From: Mytilus trossulus
Lineage: Eukaryota; Mollusca; Bivalvia; Mytilida; Mytilidae
DNA length: 64,000 bases
Assembly: GCF_036588685.1 (NCBI RefSeq)
Contig: NC_086379.1
Coordinates: 72,199,727-72,263,726, forward strand
Direction of reading: 5' to 3'
Made by a program: the position numbers and the translations under genes. Within the stretch, counting starts at the first letter, position 1. Every line of letters begins with the position of its first letter. Positions 26,304 through 39,349 of the stretch are shown here, one piece after another. A model generated the notes under the pieces. The model did no database searches. It saw only the letters and a program-made list of their open reading frames with translations, and was not told where the DNA came from.

Positions 26304-26461
26304 CACCTTATCGCTATTTGTCCGCCATTACTGGATATCACACAGGTTCCCGTAAAATTTTGACGTCATAAAACAAAATATCTGATGCCACAATGGAAAA
26401 GTGATTGTTGTATGCGTCAAAAGTTCAAGCGGCCGGGTTAGCCGGGATTAGTGATAAGGTG
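26304..26461. mobile_element. TA-flanked MITE, copy 1 (158 bp)
   Basis: The ends caccttatcgcta and tagtgataaggtg are inverse (one mismatch), flanked by TA on both sides. An inverted, similar copy lies at 53131-53285. The TA target and short terminal repeats fit a Tc1/mariner-type MITE. It lies 309 bp past the MOB1 stop codon. Confidence 0.8.
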
Positions 26462-26769
26462 TATTGGTAATTGTATACATCTACAAAATAATGGAGGCGA
26501 AATATTCTTACAATCAAGGTTTTTGTAAAAATGCATTAAAACATCAAAATCAATGAATCAAAATTGCCTTACAGAATGTATCATATCCAAAGATAAATAA
26601 TCTTTCAAAGACTAACTATTTATATTTTGATTGTGCTATCTGAAACTCATTGTTTTGCATACTTTTACACAAAAGACTGAAATGCTACTTTAAAACAGAT
26701 GTGTAGATATAAATGACAGAAATTGTATACAGTAAGACTAGTTTTTGGTATTTCTTTTTACTATGACCT

Positions 26770-29700
26770 TCATCTGTCCTTGCTTGTCAGCTTGTCAATA
26801 AGCTCTTGTAGGGGAGCTAACTCTCTCTTCTCAATCAAGTTAAACTCTTGGACAAAGAAAATGAAATGTTTGAAGGACGTGTTAAGATGAGCTTCTTCAC
26901 TTAGCTGTACCACTTCTTTAAAGTGTTGATGATATATATGTGCATAAACTCTGAACAGTCTTTTTAATATTGTCTTGGCTATAGCTAGAAAATTCTTAGG
27001 AAATGGCACACCTGTAATTATACAATTATGTATTACACACCTATCAATATACAATTATGTATTATACACACCTGTAATTATACAATTATGTATTATATAT
27101 TAACTGAAAATAATGTGTGTCATCACTAAGACAAAACCAAGGGATCCCTAAAGATGCTTTATACAGAAAGTTGAACAGTGGATTTACAGATTGTTTTGAT
27201 ATGCCCTTGGTTTTGAAAAGACAAAAAATGATTGATGACTTGTCTAATAATACATTATCATGCCAAACATTCACTCTGATAAATCACCATTAAGAGGGAT
27301 CTTGAATTTAATCAATTTGTGGATACTGCAATAACCAGTGTTAACTTTATAAAAGTAAATCTATGTGAAATCTTTGATATCTGAAAGCAACATACCAATT
27401 TTGGAAGGAAAGAGTGATTCTTCATCTAACTGATCTTGTACCCATGACATGAGATAATCTATATACTTTGGTGCTGAACATTTTATAGGTTTCTTCACAG
27501 TCTGACCATCAGCCCAGTGGTACTCATACTTTGGCCCAGCCGACATCACAGGACAAGTCTCTTCTGTACAGAACTCAGTTATAGTACCATATAACATATT
27601 TATCTGGTTAAAGAAGTCCACAGCTAAAAAGAAATATGATAATCATTAAAAAGAAAAATAATAAACTGATGATGTCTCTTTAAATGCTTTTTAAGAAGTT
27701 ATGTTACAACTACATGTCAGGGACAACTTTAGGTAAAGATACATGCATTCCAAATTTCTGCCAGGGACAAGTCAATATGTACAAACTACTTGTACTTGTC
27801 AGAGAAGAATAATGTTTCTTAAAATTCCATTTTAACAGGGGCAGAGATGTTCATATAGATCAAGACACATAGTTTATTTTCTACAACACCCAGACCAAAT
27901 GATAACAAATTTTTCCTTTGATGTAAAATTGACAGATATCAAAATGTCGTTTCAATATATGATAATCTGGCAATTACTGAAGAATTCATAGAAAAACAAG
28001 CTAAACTTATTAATTAACAGGGTCAGAATAAGACTGTTGAATTAGTGGATGGCTCTGATTGGACAAGCCATTTGAAAATACAAATGTAAGTAGATACAAT
28101 TATTTGTAGATGAGAATACATATATAGTATTGTACTAAGTTAAAATCTATATTTATACAAATGTAATTTCCTGTTTATAAGTATATAAATCCTTCCCAAA
28201 CCAATGAGTCATATGACACATACAACGGAAACATATGTACTTTGTTTAAACATGTTAACATATATAAAAGACATTTTTCTTATACTTCACATTTTGCTAT
28301 TATGACATTATTCTAAAATCTCATCATTATGACGACTAAGGGCATCTGTCTCTGTGTGTGAGTGTGTGTGTTGGAGTGATGGAAAAGGATGTGCTATCAG
28401 AGATTATTAATGTTTATGTACACCTACATACATTGCATTTATACTTAATTACAACATTTAAAAGAATTCTCACTAGAAAAACATCAAAACTTTTATTAAT
28501 TGTTAATACTAGCATACACATGAAAATCCGATCATTAAAAATCATCTGCCTACATGTACATCCGATCATTAGAACTCATCTGACTCTTTCTGCCTTCGTT
28601 AAAAAAATTCTAATTTGATTTTGCCACTTAATACTCACTGTTTACAGCCACCCATTCATTTAGATCTTCTCCTTCGGGTAATACCACCGCCTGCCTAAGA
28701 TTACCACTTCCCAATGTGGCAGCAGCATGTTTCATCAAGTCATACTGATGGCTACCCTCAGGTATATTCTTCTTTGGTTTGAAGGTTTTATTGTTTCTTC
28801 CTCCACTACAAATAACATATAAATTTAATTTTTAATTTATTTCAAAGTGTTATCTTTTGTTTCATAGTTATGACCCTTTTAACCATGAAGACATTTAATT
28901 TACACAACTGAAATTGAGCTCACTACTACAAAAAGTAAAAGTGGCATTTTCTAATTCTTTACTATAATTTCCTTTATCCAGGAATATAGTGAAGCGTTGT
29001 AGTTGATGATTATTTTTTTTAATTTCTTTCTATATCTTGATATAGTCCTTAATAACTTATTTGTCAGGGAGAAAGGCAGATTCACCATTTACATGCTAGC
29101 ATGTTTAATGTCTATACTTTATTTTGAAACCGTCAAGAAAATTAGAGTACCATCTTGCTTGATTAGATTTCTAAATTAATCAAAATTCAAATTATGAGAA
29201 AATACAAAAATATATATCCGAATCCCGGCGAGGGAAGAACAAAATATTTGCAAAAGCAAATTTACACATCTACCATTGTTGGGTTGATGTTTAGACAAGT
29301 TGTAAATACATATATACATGTATATATCATGTTAGTTAAATTCAAAGGTTTTTAAAAATAAAAAATAACCTCAAACATGTGCCATCTTTGTAAAATTAAA
29401 TTACACTTCTCTTTAAAAAAAACACCACTTCCTTTTCTTTGATTCATCATAACTAAAGCATGTAAACGAGGTACTAAAAGCAAAGACATATTATGCATGT
29501 ACTACTACAACAAGAGGTCAACCTCACTGACACACCACCTTTCATTTCTTCCAAATACTATTGATGACAATAAAATCTACATAATATCCAGCAGTTACAT
29601 GTACCTGTGTTACAGAAAAGGAACTTCAAAGAAATTTAACTACAAATTTATCATTTGGAATGGATTCTTTATAGCAATATCTGTAATAATGACTACTGAT

Positions 29701-32602
29701 TGGACACCAACACCTATTGTAACTTAATTTTTTAAAAAAGCAAAAAATTATAACCTGTATTATCTATACATGTACAGGTATAATACTTTTAACAGAAGGC
29801 TAGGCTAATCTGATGCATCTGTTTCCTAACTCAGGGGTCATTTTTGTTTATTTAAATTTATTTCTTGTGCAGGTAATTAATTTTTGAGGTACAGTTATCT
29901 CCCTTATCTCTCTATCATGTCTATATTATTTGATTATACTTTGTATAAGTAAAAACTCATACTTTTTCTCTGCTAATTTCCTCTTGACTAATTAAATTGC
30001 TTTTAGTTTAATTTCTGTCTTTAATATTTGACTTCCCTATTTTCATTAAAGAACAATTTGATGGACACTCATTCTGGATAAAATACAGATATGTGTCCAT
30101 GCTCTGGTTTTAAGATTTGACAACACTGTGTTAAAATAAATATTGTATCAGCAAATAAGATGCCTTCCTTTGGACTTTTGATGGACAATATCATTAAAGG
30201 GGTTGTATTATGTTTTTTTACATTTTGACCTCTTCATAAGATATCAAAGGAACATTTAACGTAATGAGCCGAGGATCTGTGTTGAAGGCCATACATTACA
30301 TTGACCTATAATGGTTTACTTTTATAAACTGTTACTTGGCAATGGATGAAGAATTGTCTCATTGGCACTCATACCACAACTTCCTATATCTATTTAAACT
30401 CACAAGTCAAAATATAAAGTGACAAAGCTAGGACTTAAAAAGTTCCCATTACAAAATCCTACCAACTTATTTAAACACACTCAAATAGTGGTAGATGTAG
30501 ATAAATATTTAACTTTAACTGAATAACTGAATAAAGTCTAAAAAGTATGACCAATGCGTAGCTGATTGTTACTTGGTTTTAAATTAGATGAAGAAACAAA
30601 GACTAAATTTGTTCAGATGTATTTTGGGGTTTATGTCTCTCATGACATATCTATGGTCTGTATATACTAGAGTAAAAAAAATTTTTCAATATAAAAAAAT
30701 AAAGAATAAAAAAAATTTGGCAACTAAATGAAGAAATATAGATTCTTACACTGCAACAAGTGTATTACGATATTTCTCCACTCGAGACAGTTAAATTTTA
30801 TTATTTAAAGCTCGAGGCTTGCCGAGCGCTTTAAATAATAAAATTTAACTGTCGAGAGTGGAGAAATATCGTAATACACGAGTTATAGTGTCGGAATCTG
30901 TTTCTCTAATGCTTTTTATCGTTCTTTTTCAAAGATTTTCAGAAAATTGTGCTCTTTATATGCGACGTCATCAGGCAAGGTGGCCTTTTTTCATGACGTC
31001 ACAATAGGAAAATTGAGAAGAAAACAAAACATTTTGACGTCATAATCAAATTTCGACTAATCATTTGCCGAGAACAGGTTTTTCACTAGTGAGGAGAAAT
31101 ATTTTTCTCACACCGGTCAGGAAATGTGAAAATAGCACAAAAATTAGAGAAAAGAGAATAATATGTGGTAAAGTGAAAATTTATTTGAATAATAAATTAT
31201 ACAGAAAATGATGACCAAGTACATGTACCCTACCCATCCTGCTACCAACAAACTCTTAAATAAATGCCTATTACTCAAAAGACCAACTTAAAATATATAA
31301 TATTCTAAAGTCAGAAGTATGTAGACATACATTGTGTATCTTTAGTATACATGTATCTCTCAATACAAGGAATAAATACAATTTAGTTCTTGCTTTTTTC
31401 TGATGTGCTTGTTCTGTTGATAAGCTTGGGGTTGTAAACACAGTCAAAACTAGTTCAAGTTGCCTAGTAAAATTTTATTCAATCCATGAGAAATCCCCCC
31501 CCCCCCCCCTCCATTTTCACTATCTATTTTGAACTGAAGTTGAAAACTAGCACCACTTGTGAAAAATAAAAAATCCTGATAAATTGCGTCTTGACAACTG
31601 GTCCCACTTACAAAGGTATATATATGAAAATTTTCTTTTTAAGTGGGGCCAGTTGGCAGACCTGAATATTATTCATTTTAAAAGTTGGGAGAGTTGGCAG
31701 GAGAAAAATCAACGGGGTTAACCTTTTTCACATGTGGGGCAATTTTTTTAAAAGTGGGGTGAGTTGGTAAATCTGTTTTAGGGCAATTTTTTAAAAGTGG
31801 GACGATTTGTCCTGCTTTCAATTCATTTATTACTTTAACAATTTGAATGAAGATCCATACTGTTACTGTTTAGAAATGAAAATGTAGACATAGAAGCCTC
31901 TAACCCTGTTAATCTTGTATAATTTTCAATTTTAGTTTCTTGTGTATATTTCAAAGTTAAGTATGATGTCCTTTATCACTGAACCTGTATACATTTTTGT
32001 TTAGGGACCAGCTGAAGCACATCTCTTGGTTTCTCGCTACATAGAAGTCACATTGGTGGACTTCGGCTGTTGTCTGCTTTATGGTCAGGTTGTGGTCTAT
32101 TTGACACATTACCCATTTCCATTCTCAATAAGATAAGAAATTTTTTTTTTAAGTCGGGTTACATTAAATACAAACATAAGCTCTGTAGAGCTTTTTGCCG
32201 ACAATTTTATTATAGGAAAATGTTGCTGTCAGATTGACAGAAATATCGCCAACAGCCATTTTTTTCTGCAAACATTGGCAAAATTGTCTCGCAGCTGTTC
32301 TTTAGAATGAAAATAAAGTAAAGGCATGAAATCTTTTTCAATCATTAAAGGGAAGAGTTCAAGCAAACTGACATGATACTCGACATCCACTTAAAATGTA
32401 ATAAAAACTTATAAAGCATGACCAGTTTTGTATAATTAGCATTCATATATACATCTATTGATGTTTCAGTACAAGTGTGATCGTTTGTTTATGTTGTCAT
32501 CTATGGTATAAAGTATAAACTAACTTGAGAAAGTGTTTTATCTGTATAATGACAGTTCCGCGAAAATGTAAACAAACATTGAACTTACAAAAAGAAGCTC
32601 AT
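26770..32602 (-). CDS. MOB1: MOB kinase activator 1, 4 coding exons
   Basis: Adaptor of the Hippo pathway: phospho-MOB1 binds and activates LATS/NDR kinases in the cytoplasm. Coding exons in transcript order: 32589-32602, 28639-28805, 27396-27623, 26770-27011. All borders are GT-AG, with phases 2,1,1. The joined product is 216 residues, the same length as human MOB1A/B. The zinc-site residues fall exactly at Cys79, Cys84, His161 and His166. The MST-phosphorylated threonines are at Thr12 (NNKTFKPKK) and Thr35 (AAATLGSGN). The core NMLYGTITEFCTE and YAHIYHQHF segments are intact. Exon 1 codes only MSFF plus two bases and was placed by an ATG followed by a GTAAGT donor in the phase the next exon needs. 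The N-terminus 'MSFFFGGRNNK' resembles the usual MOB1 start. Intron 1 is 3783 bp and contains a palindrome and dispersed repeats. Confidence 0.94.
27012..27095. repeat. short tandem duplication at the MOB1 last-exon acceptor
   Basis: 'cacacctgtaattatacaat' at the acceptor recurs at 27066-27085, with a degraded middle copy ('cacacctatcaatatacaat') between them. This leaves a copied AG acceptor 60 bp upstream of the real one on the minus strand. Confidence 0.8.
29219..29335 (+). mobile_element. 5'-truncated SINE fragment
   Basis: It starts inside the box B region ('gaatcccggcgagggaagaa') and matches the 3' half of the SINE at the left edge of the window. It lies in MOB1 intron 1. Confidence 0.65.
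30275..30395. repeat. dispersed repeat ('ttgtctcattggcactcata' family)
   Basis: It contains 'gtgttgaaggcc', 'acctataatggttta' and 'ttgtctcattggcactcata'. Relatives lie at 36915-37015 and 38085-38172, and inverted at about 35555-35660 and 18040-18075. This family is very common in mussel sequence as I recall. Confidence 0.65.
30760..30879. repeat. 120-bp near-perfect palindrome (fold-back MITE)
   Basis: The left arm begins gtgtattacgatatttctcc at 30760 and the right arm ends with its exact inverse at 30879. The arms meet at 'gaggcttgccgagc'. Weaker pairing extends outward to about 30749 and 30890. It lies in MOB1 intron 1 with no coding content. Confidence 0.85.
31575..31810. repeat. degenerate short repeats ('aagtggggccagttggcag')
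   Basis: Four or five imperfect recurrences of 'aaaagtggggtgagttgg'-type text within MOB1 intron 1. A C-homopolymer run lies nearby at 31495-31509. No function seen. Confidence 0.5.
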
Positions 32603-32755
32603 TTCTCTATGATGGTGTTCAAATTTCAAGCAACATGAAAAAAGACATTCGAAGAACCAAATTTGTGGCTGTTAATCCTTTTACAGATATCGATGGCTTG
32701 GATTTTTGTAGATTGAAAAGTTCATTTAGATTTCTCTAAATTCACAAAAATGTAA

Positions 32756-32763
32756 CCGGAAGT
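32756..32763. promoter_or_regulatory. ETS-type site upstream of MOB1
   Basis: CCGGAAGT, about 155 bp upstream of the MOB1 start codon (minus strand). ETS/GABP sites of this form are typical of housekeeping promoters in animals. An eight-base match can occur by chance, so this is only a candidate. Confidence 0.3.
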
Positions 32764-32769
32764 ACAATG

Positions 32770-33529
32770 TTATTTTCCTGGTAGAAGGAAAGCTGTATAA
32801 CTTATACACATATCATTGTGTCGGGATAAGATTTGTTTATATATCTTCATAAGTTCAATTTATAATTATTTGCAAAATGTTAATCTTTTTAAGAGTTAGT
32901 AAATTTTAATGAAAATTAATTAGTTTCGTATGCGTGGGGCAGCATATTTTGGGACATAGAATCACGCACAGTCTTTACTTGATGGTATATCTGTAGACCA
33001 TTGTTAAAAACCGTTCAAAGCGCACTCAAACGACCAGGATTTCTGACTTTGCAAAACATCAGGATGAATTTAAGGATTTATGGATTACGCAGACGTTTTA
33101 AGATTGATAAGATTAAAAACTAAATCAAAATCCATTAAAGTTTTTAATAATTTATCAAAATGTAATAAGAATTATGGGTCAACAGACTTTCCCCCCAGCC
33201 GAAAATAATACAGCTGACTGAAATGTTCAACATTATCATTTAACAAGTGTTTTTTGCATGTTTGTTTTTCTTTACGTATCTGTCGTTATTCTTTTAAAAC
33301 GTCGATGATGATATATACTATAGATATTAAAAGATGTCTGCAGGGTTCAACATAAACCCTATAAAATTTGATCCCTTTTGAGCTTCTATCCGACACACAA
33401 GGCATTAAAACAACACCAAGCATACAATAAGTTAAATGAACACAAAGGCCATATGATATAGACAGGAATTAACCTTTCTATCACCAGCTGTAACTAAACA
33501 ACATCATATATTAATTTAATTAAGGGCAT
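32770..33529. other. region upstream of MOB1; no gene seen
   Basis: AT-rich non-repetitive sequence expected to contain the MOB1 5' UTR and promoter. The transcription start could not be located. No exon-like frame on either strand. Confidence 0.4.
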
Positions 33530-33533
33530 ACGA

Positions 33534-34141
33534 TACAGTTACAGGGAAGGTAATGACGTTGCTAACGTAATTTGTTATTTTTGCGACGTCAAACTGTGAC
33601 ATATCGGGAAAAGATGCATTTTTCGACTGATTTTTATCATTCAAACTGATTTAATTTGAAAACGAGTTCATGGACCCCTATTTTCCAAAACGGCATTTTG
33701 TTTCATTTTGCAGGGAGATTATGTGACCCAAATTTTATAAAACTATAAATAAAGGATTTTTTTTAATTTTGATAAACATGCAGTAAAAAAAGACGTTTTT
33801 TCCTCAATTCATGAACATTTGATAAATATGAGTTATTTCTGAAAAAAAAATTGCATATTTTTTAAAATATATATAAAATACAGAAATTACCGATTATTTA
33901 ACAAAAAACAATTTGTGTTTATCTTTTATAACAAAAAAGTCATGTCTTTCTTTCGAAAAAGAAATTACGGCCACAAATCTGAATTTTAAGCAAATATACA
34001 AAATTTCGACCTCATTTTACTCAAAAAGTAGCACATGAAGGTATATTTTTATAACATATTTGATTTAATCAGGTAAAAAATAGCCTTTATGCAAATTTCC
34101 ATGAACTTGTAAATACAGGATCTAAACTGTATCGTATGCCC
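33534..34141. mobile_element. TTAA-flanked MITE, copy 2 (608 bp)
   Basis: Same family, same orientation and almost the same sequence as 16197-16815. TTAA lies at 33530-33533 and 34142-34145, and the ends are the same 17-bp inverted repeats. The differences are mainly small indels in A/T runs. Non-coding. Confidence 0.88.
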
Positions 34142-34145
34142 TTAA

Positions 34146-37100
34146 GGGTAACTTACTACAGAAGTTTCCTTAAAAACAACGGTAAATTGCTGGGTCTACC
34201 AAGTGCTTTACGAAACCTCTTTTTAAATTATTAACATCTATTTTGTCAGCAATCAAAACCGGGCTTCTTGTTAATCTGCCAATTCTAGAGGTGGCGATAA
34301 TGGGAATGTGGATACTAAAAAAATTCTAAAGATCTTTTAGAGTACATACAATCTAAGACTCTTTCATCTTGCGATAGTATCAAAACATTTGACTTTTCTA
34401 CACTTAACACAAGTATTCCCCTCTCCAAGCTAAAAGACAAATTGAAAGAGTTGGTATTGCTTTGTTGAAAAAAAAAGAATGGCCATCTTAGATACTAGTA
34501 TCTTGTCCTGGGGATGGACAAATCCTACTTTGTAAAGAATAACTCTGATTCCAACAAAAAAGCTCTAAAACTGAAATTATCAAGATGCTTGATTTCTTGA
34601 TTTATAACATATTTATTACTTTTGGAGGACGTGTTTTGAACAGATATATCATGTTATGGAGGGGTATTTGCGAAAAATACAAGTCGAGGGACTTAAATTT
34701 CCCGAGCCGCTAGGCTCAAATATAAGAGCTAGTGTGTAAAATAATTCATTTTTAGATAGCTGAGTAATAAAATAGCCTTCGTATTGGGTTTATATGAACA
34801 TCAAGATCATATAATGTATAGAATATAGGCTGTTTTCTGTATGACAGTCCGTATTTGAATGTCCATACCATACATTGGTTCGGCAATTATTGTTATGTTT
34901 TTTTCCAACTTTTTGTCGCACGGACTCAAGTTGTGAACGAAAAAATGAGCGAAAGACACCTATTTTTTATTTGATCATTAGGAATAATTATGAAAACAGT
35001 TTCTAAAAAGATATCACTCAAAGGCATTGAAATTCTAGTTTGATCCAAATTTTTGGGGGGATATGTGACATGTTTACCCCCCTTTTTGCAATGTTTTATG
35101 GTAAATAAATACAGAATGTTGCCATGGATACACAGAAAAGGAATTATTTTTCACCCTTTTAACTTGAAAATTAAATCTATCGAAGATACTGATTACATAG
35201 ATATGCACATATACAACAGAAACAGTTAGGTTAATGTAGTAGAAATCCAGGAATAGGAGATGATAAAACATTTTGTGGCTGATTTTTTATTTTATTTTCT
35301 AAATGTGGAGTGCTACCTTATTATGAGGCTGACTTCATACAAGAACCTCTTAGGAAGAAAGATAAGTCTGAAGTTAGCAATATCCTTTAACTTTACTTTC
35401 CGCAATATAGATTATGTTCTCTCTCTAAATAATTAAAAATTTGTTGCATCTATCCCATCGAACTAGAGATAAAGGATACAACCAATACAGTTAAGTCTGC
35501 CTCATATCTGGACTTAAATTTAGAAATTGCCAATGAGTATAAAACGAAGATGTGGATATATGATTGCCAACGAGACAACTCTCCACAAGAGACCAAAATG
35601 ACACAGACATTAACAACTATAGATCACCGTACGGCCTTCAACAATGAGCAAAGCCCATACCGCATAGTCAGCTGTAAAAGGCCCCGAAATGGCAATGTAA
35701 AACAACATATAAGTCGGTTGAAAACAAAACTTTACGGCAAAAGAGATGATTTCACCTTCCCAATTGTGAACTTTACATTTGTATGTAGCAACATTGCAGC
35801 AGCGTCTGCATACGGAGTATATATCTCCTAATTGGTACGATATTCCTGGGCTTGTTTTTCCTATCATGATTTCCTTGATAGAGGGTTGATACTCACAAGG
35901 AAGCTATTAAACCAATAGTTCCAAGTGGTGAAGTTGAAATTCTCCCTTCATAAATTTTACGGACGCAAGTTGGTTGACCGTTATGGAAGTACTGTTTCAG
36001 AGATGATGTCGAATACTATGTTCCTTTTGTCGTAACTACAATCACTTCCCAGTTTTTGATGGGGTTTTCTATGTTGTGTTTTGTGTACTATTATTTGTCT
36101 TTTTTTCTTTTTTTAGACATGACATTGTCAGTTTATTTTTAATCTATGAGTTTGACTGTCCCTCTGGTATCTTTCGCCCCTCTTTTTTACGTTAGTAAAA
36201 TATTTCCAACATATGCAGACACAGATACAGATACAGATAGACTTCAAACCCTTATTGATCAAGAAGTCCAAATCATTGTAAGTAAGTACATAAGTAATTA
36301 TTTTATTTTATTTTTTGCATGTGTTCGTAATGAATTTAGATCCTTATCCAACCTAACCCGAAAAATCTAGTTGTTATATTTCTCTCCCTTCGATCGCTTC
36401 ATGGATGACAATGATTATAAGGGGGTGCTGTAATTGTTCGAGTTATATCCAACCTAGAATTTTGACAATTTAATAGTGTCCAACATAACAGTAACATTTT
36501 GTTATTGGTACATTTCAACGTTATCGTAGCCGCTGCCTTTAAGACATTAGACATAAAACTTTATTTATAGTCGGCACATGCAATACAAGTATAAACATAT
36601 GCTCTGAAGACTGCTTTTAAAAATGACAGAGCAACAAATAAAACAAAACATACATACCAAGTCATGCACACATAAATTAAACATATAAAGCAAGAGTTCA
36701 TATCAGTATATAAACATGCAGCACAAAAGCACATTATAAGTTGAACACACACTGAAACATGCACTTATGAGATAAAAACACAAAAGCAAAAATAAAATGG
36801 TTTGCACACTAAAATCACATATAGATTAGTTAGTTACTAAAATCACAAAGCAGCAGAAGTACTATAATATAGATAAAAAAATAAATTTTCATGCTGAAAA
36901 TATGCTTAAAAAGGCTCCGTGTTGAAGGCCGTACTTTAACCTATAATGGTTTAATTTTTGAATTGTTGTTTGGATGGAGAGTTGTCTCATTGGCACTCAC
37001 ACCACATCTTCCTATATCTATTAAACCAAAAATAATGAAAAGAAATTAACTGGTTTTGCGGTGGCCACAAAAAAAAATGATGAAGAATTGTAAAAAAAAC

Positions 37101-37365
37101 CCCAAAAAACACAACACACTTGATTTTTCCACCTTTTGTGATATGAACACTCTCTTATTTTTAGAGACATATAATATGTCTCTGCTAATATTAAATATCT
37201 CTTGATAAAGAAACCTATAGACCGGTAAAAGAGTCAAACTCATAAATCGAAAATAAACTGACAACGCCATGCAAGTGTGTTACCATGTATTTCCAAAATT
37301 TAAAACGAGCTATACACGACCAATTAATGGAATTCTTAACTAACATTTTCATCCTCTTCTTTCGA
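34146..37365. other. intergenic stretch with dispersed repeat pieces
   Basis: It holds two decayed dispersed repeats (35540-35700 inverted; 35890-36010) and a third at 36915-37015. A short 'acagat' run lies at 36221-36238. The remainder has no exon-like frame. The frames at 35550-35867 are readings of the repeat. Confidence 0.5.
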
Positions 37366-38027
37366 CAATTAGGCTAGGTTTCAATTTGGTTGCCAAACTG
37401 CACTTATTAAAATAACGGAAGACTGGAAGAAAGCTCTGGATGAGAACAAATTTATTGTTGCAATTTTGATGGATCTATCTAAAACATTAGATTGTTTACC
37501 GCACTATTTACTTTTACTTAAATTGGAAGCATAGGGTCTGTCTAAAAATTCTCTAAAATTATTAAAAAGTTATTTAGAAAACAGAAAACAACGCATTAAA
37601 ATTGGAAGTTCTTACAGTGAATGTGATCGTATGTTTAAAGGTGTACCACAAGTGTCAATTCTTGGTCCAGTTCTTTTCAATGTCGTCTTCGAATAAATAA
37701 CATATTTCATTTTGTACAAAAAAGCACCATTTATAATTATGCTGATGACAACACTGTATCATATAGTGATCATGATTTAGATAAAGTTGTTGAAAGTTTA
37801 GAAACTGATAGTTTAAATCTTATAAACTGGTTTTCTATAAATTTAATGAAGGCTAATTATGACAAATTCCAGGCTATAGCCATTGGAAAAAAAACCCACA
37901 AATAAACATAATTTGATATTTAATTTAAATGGAAACAAAATTTCTTGTAAGGAAAATGTTAAACTTCGTGGAACAACTATAGATGCGGCCTTAACCTTAA
38001 ACAATCATATATCTGAGATATGAAAAA

Positions 38028-38200
38028 AAGGCGTCTTATCGGGACCTTTTATAGCTGACTATATGCGGTATGGGCTTTGCTCATTGTTGAAGGCCGTACG
38101 GTGACCTATAACTGTTAATGTTTGTGTCATTTTGGTCTTTTGTGGATAGTTGTCTCATTGGCAATCATACCACTTCTTCTTTTTTTTTTTTTTTTTTATA
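38028..38200 (+). mobile_element. repeat inserted in the LINE, with poly-T end
   Basis: Between the LINE codons for '..HISEI' and 'RQINILKRMG' lies a dispersed-repeat copy ('ttgaaggccgtacggtgacc' to 'ttgtctcattggcaatcata'), ending in about 18 T. The reading frame resumes after it, so it inserted into an existing LINE. Confidence 0.75.
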
Positions 38201-38425
38201 TCAAGACAAATAAATATTCTAAAACGTATGGGTAAATATTTCAACAGACTAGGCATATCACTCATTCATTCTTTCGAGTTTTAGCTATTGTTCAGTATTT
38301 GGCACTACTGTAGCGAAAAAAACTTTTAAAATGGAAACAAACCAAGAAAAAGCTCTAAGATTCATTTATGAAGATTATGATGGTCTATACGAAAAACTGC
38401 TAGAAAAAAATCTTAATTACCATTT

Positions 38426-39349
38426 ATAAAATAAAGGAATAAACAGCTGCGCAATGAACGCATGATACGTCCGACGTCTTGTGTGGAAGTTTTATGCAAT
38501 AATCATAAATAGTTTCTGAGAAAGTTTTAAGCAATAACCATTTATAGTGTTTGAGACACGGCGGAACATGTACAAAATACTCAATAACTCAAAAATAAAA
38601 TTTTGAGCCATTACCAAAAAGTATACAGATCTTTGGATTAATATAACAAAGAAGTGTGTACAGTTTTAATCAATAATCATAAATCATTTTTGAGATACGG
38701 CATGACATGTAAAAAACCTCCCCCTTTTTTACATACTCAATAACTCAAAAATGAAATTTTGAATCATCACCAAAAAATACACAGATCTTTAGATTTTTAT
38801 AACAAAGAAGTGTGTAAAGTTTTAAGCAATAATCATAAATCGTTTTTGAGATACGGCGCGACATGTAAAAAAAACCTACCCCTTTTTACTAAATACTCAA
38901 TAACTCAAAAATGAAATTTTGAATCATTAATTAAAAGTATACAGATATTTAGATTAATATAACTAAGAAGTGTTTAAAGTTTTAAGCAATACTCAAGAAT
39001 CGTTTTTGAGATACAGTGCGACATGTGAAAAAAACACAACGGGGCCCTGTTTTAGTTACTAAGTGCCGTAACTCAAAAAGTTTAAATCTTATTTTCACCA
39101 AAAAGTATACAGATCATTTGACCATCATAAAAAACAATTATTTTAAGTTCCATAAAATTTAGATAATTTAAGTCGTTCTCAAGTTACGGTGCGACATGTT
39201 TACGCCGGACAGATAGACGGACAGACAGACAGACGGACAGACAGACGGACGGACGGACGGACGGACGGACGGACGGACGGACGGACGGACGGACACTGGA
39301 CATTTGTATACCATTATACTTCCCGTAAATTTTTTTACGGGCGTATAGA
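38426..39349. mobile_element. second insertion in the LINE, with ~155-bp tandem units
   Basis: It contains four to five diverged units with 'aactcaaaaatgaaattttga' and 'gagatacggcgcgacatgt' style blocks (spacing about 150-160 bp). It ends in a ggac/agac array and a short 'ccgtaaatttttttacgg' hairpin (39324-39341). LINE coding resumes directly after it. Layout resembles the composite element at 17893-19976: tandem units followed by a short low-complexity array. Confidence 0.7.
39207..39296. repeat. (GGAC)n / (AGAC)n microsatellite
   Basis: An unbroken run of ggac and agac tetramers, with pure ggac/acgg at about 39243-39294. It generates artificial Ser-Val-Arg-Pro frames on the minus strand. 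Confidence 0.95.
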
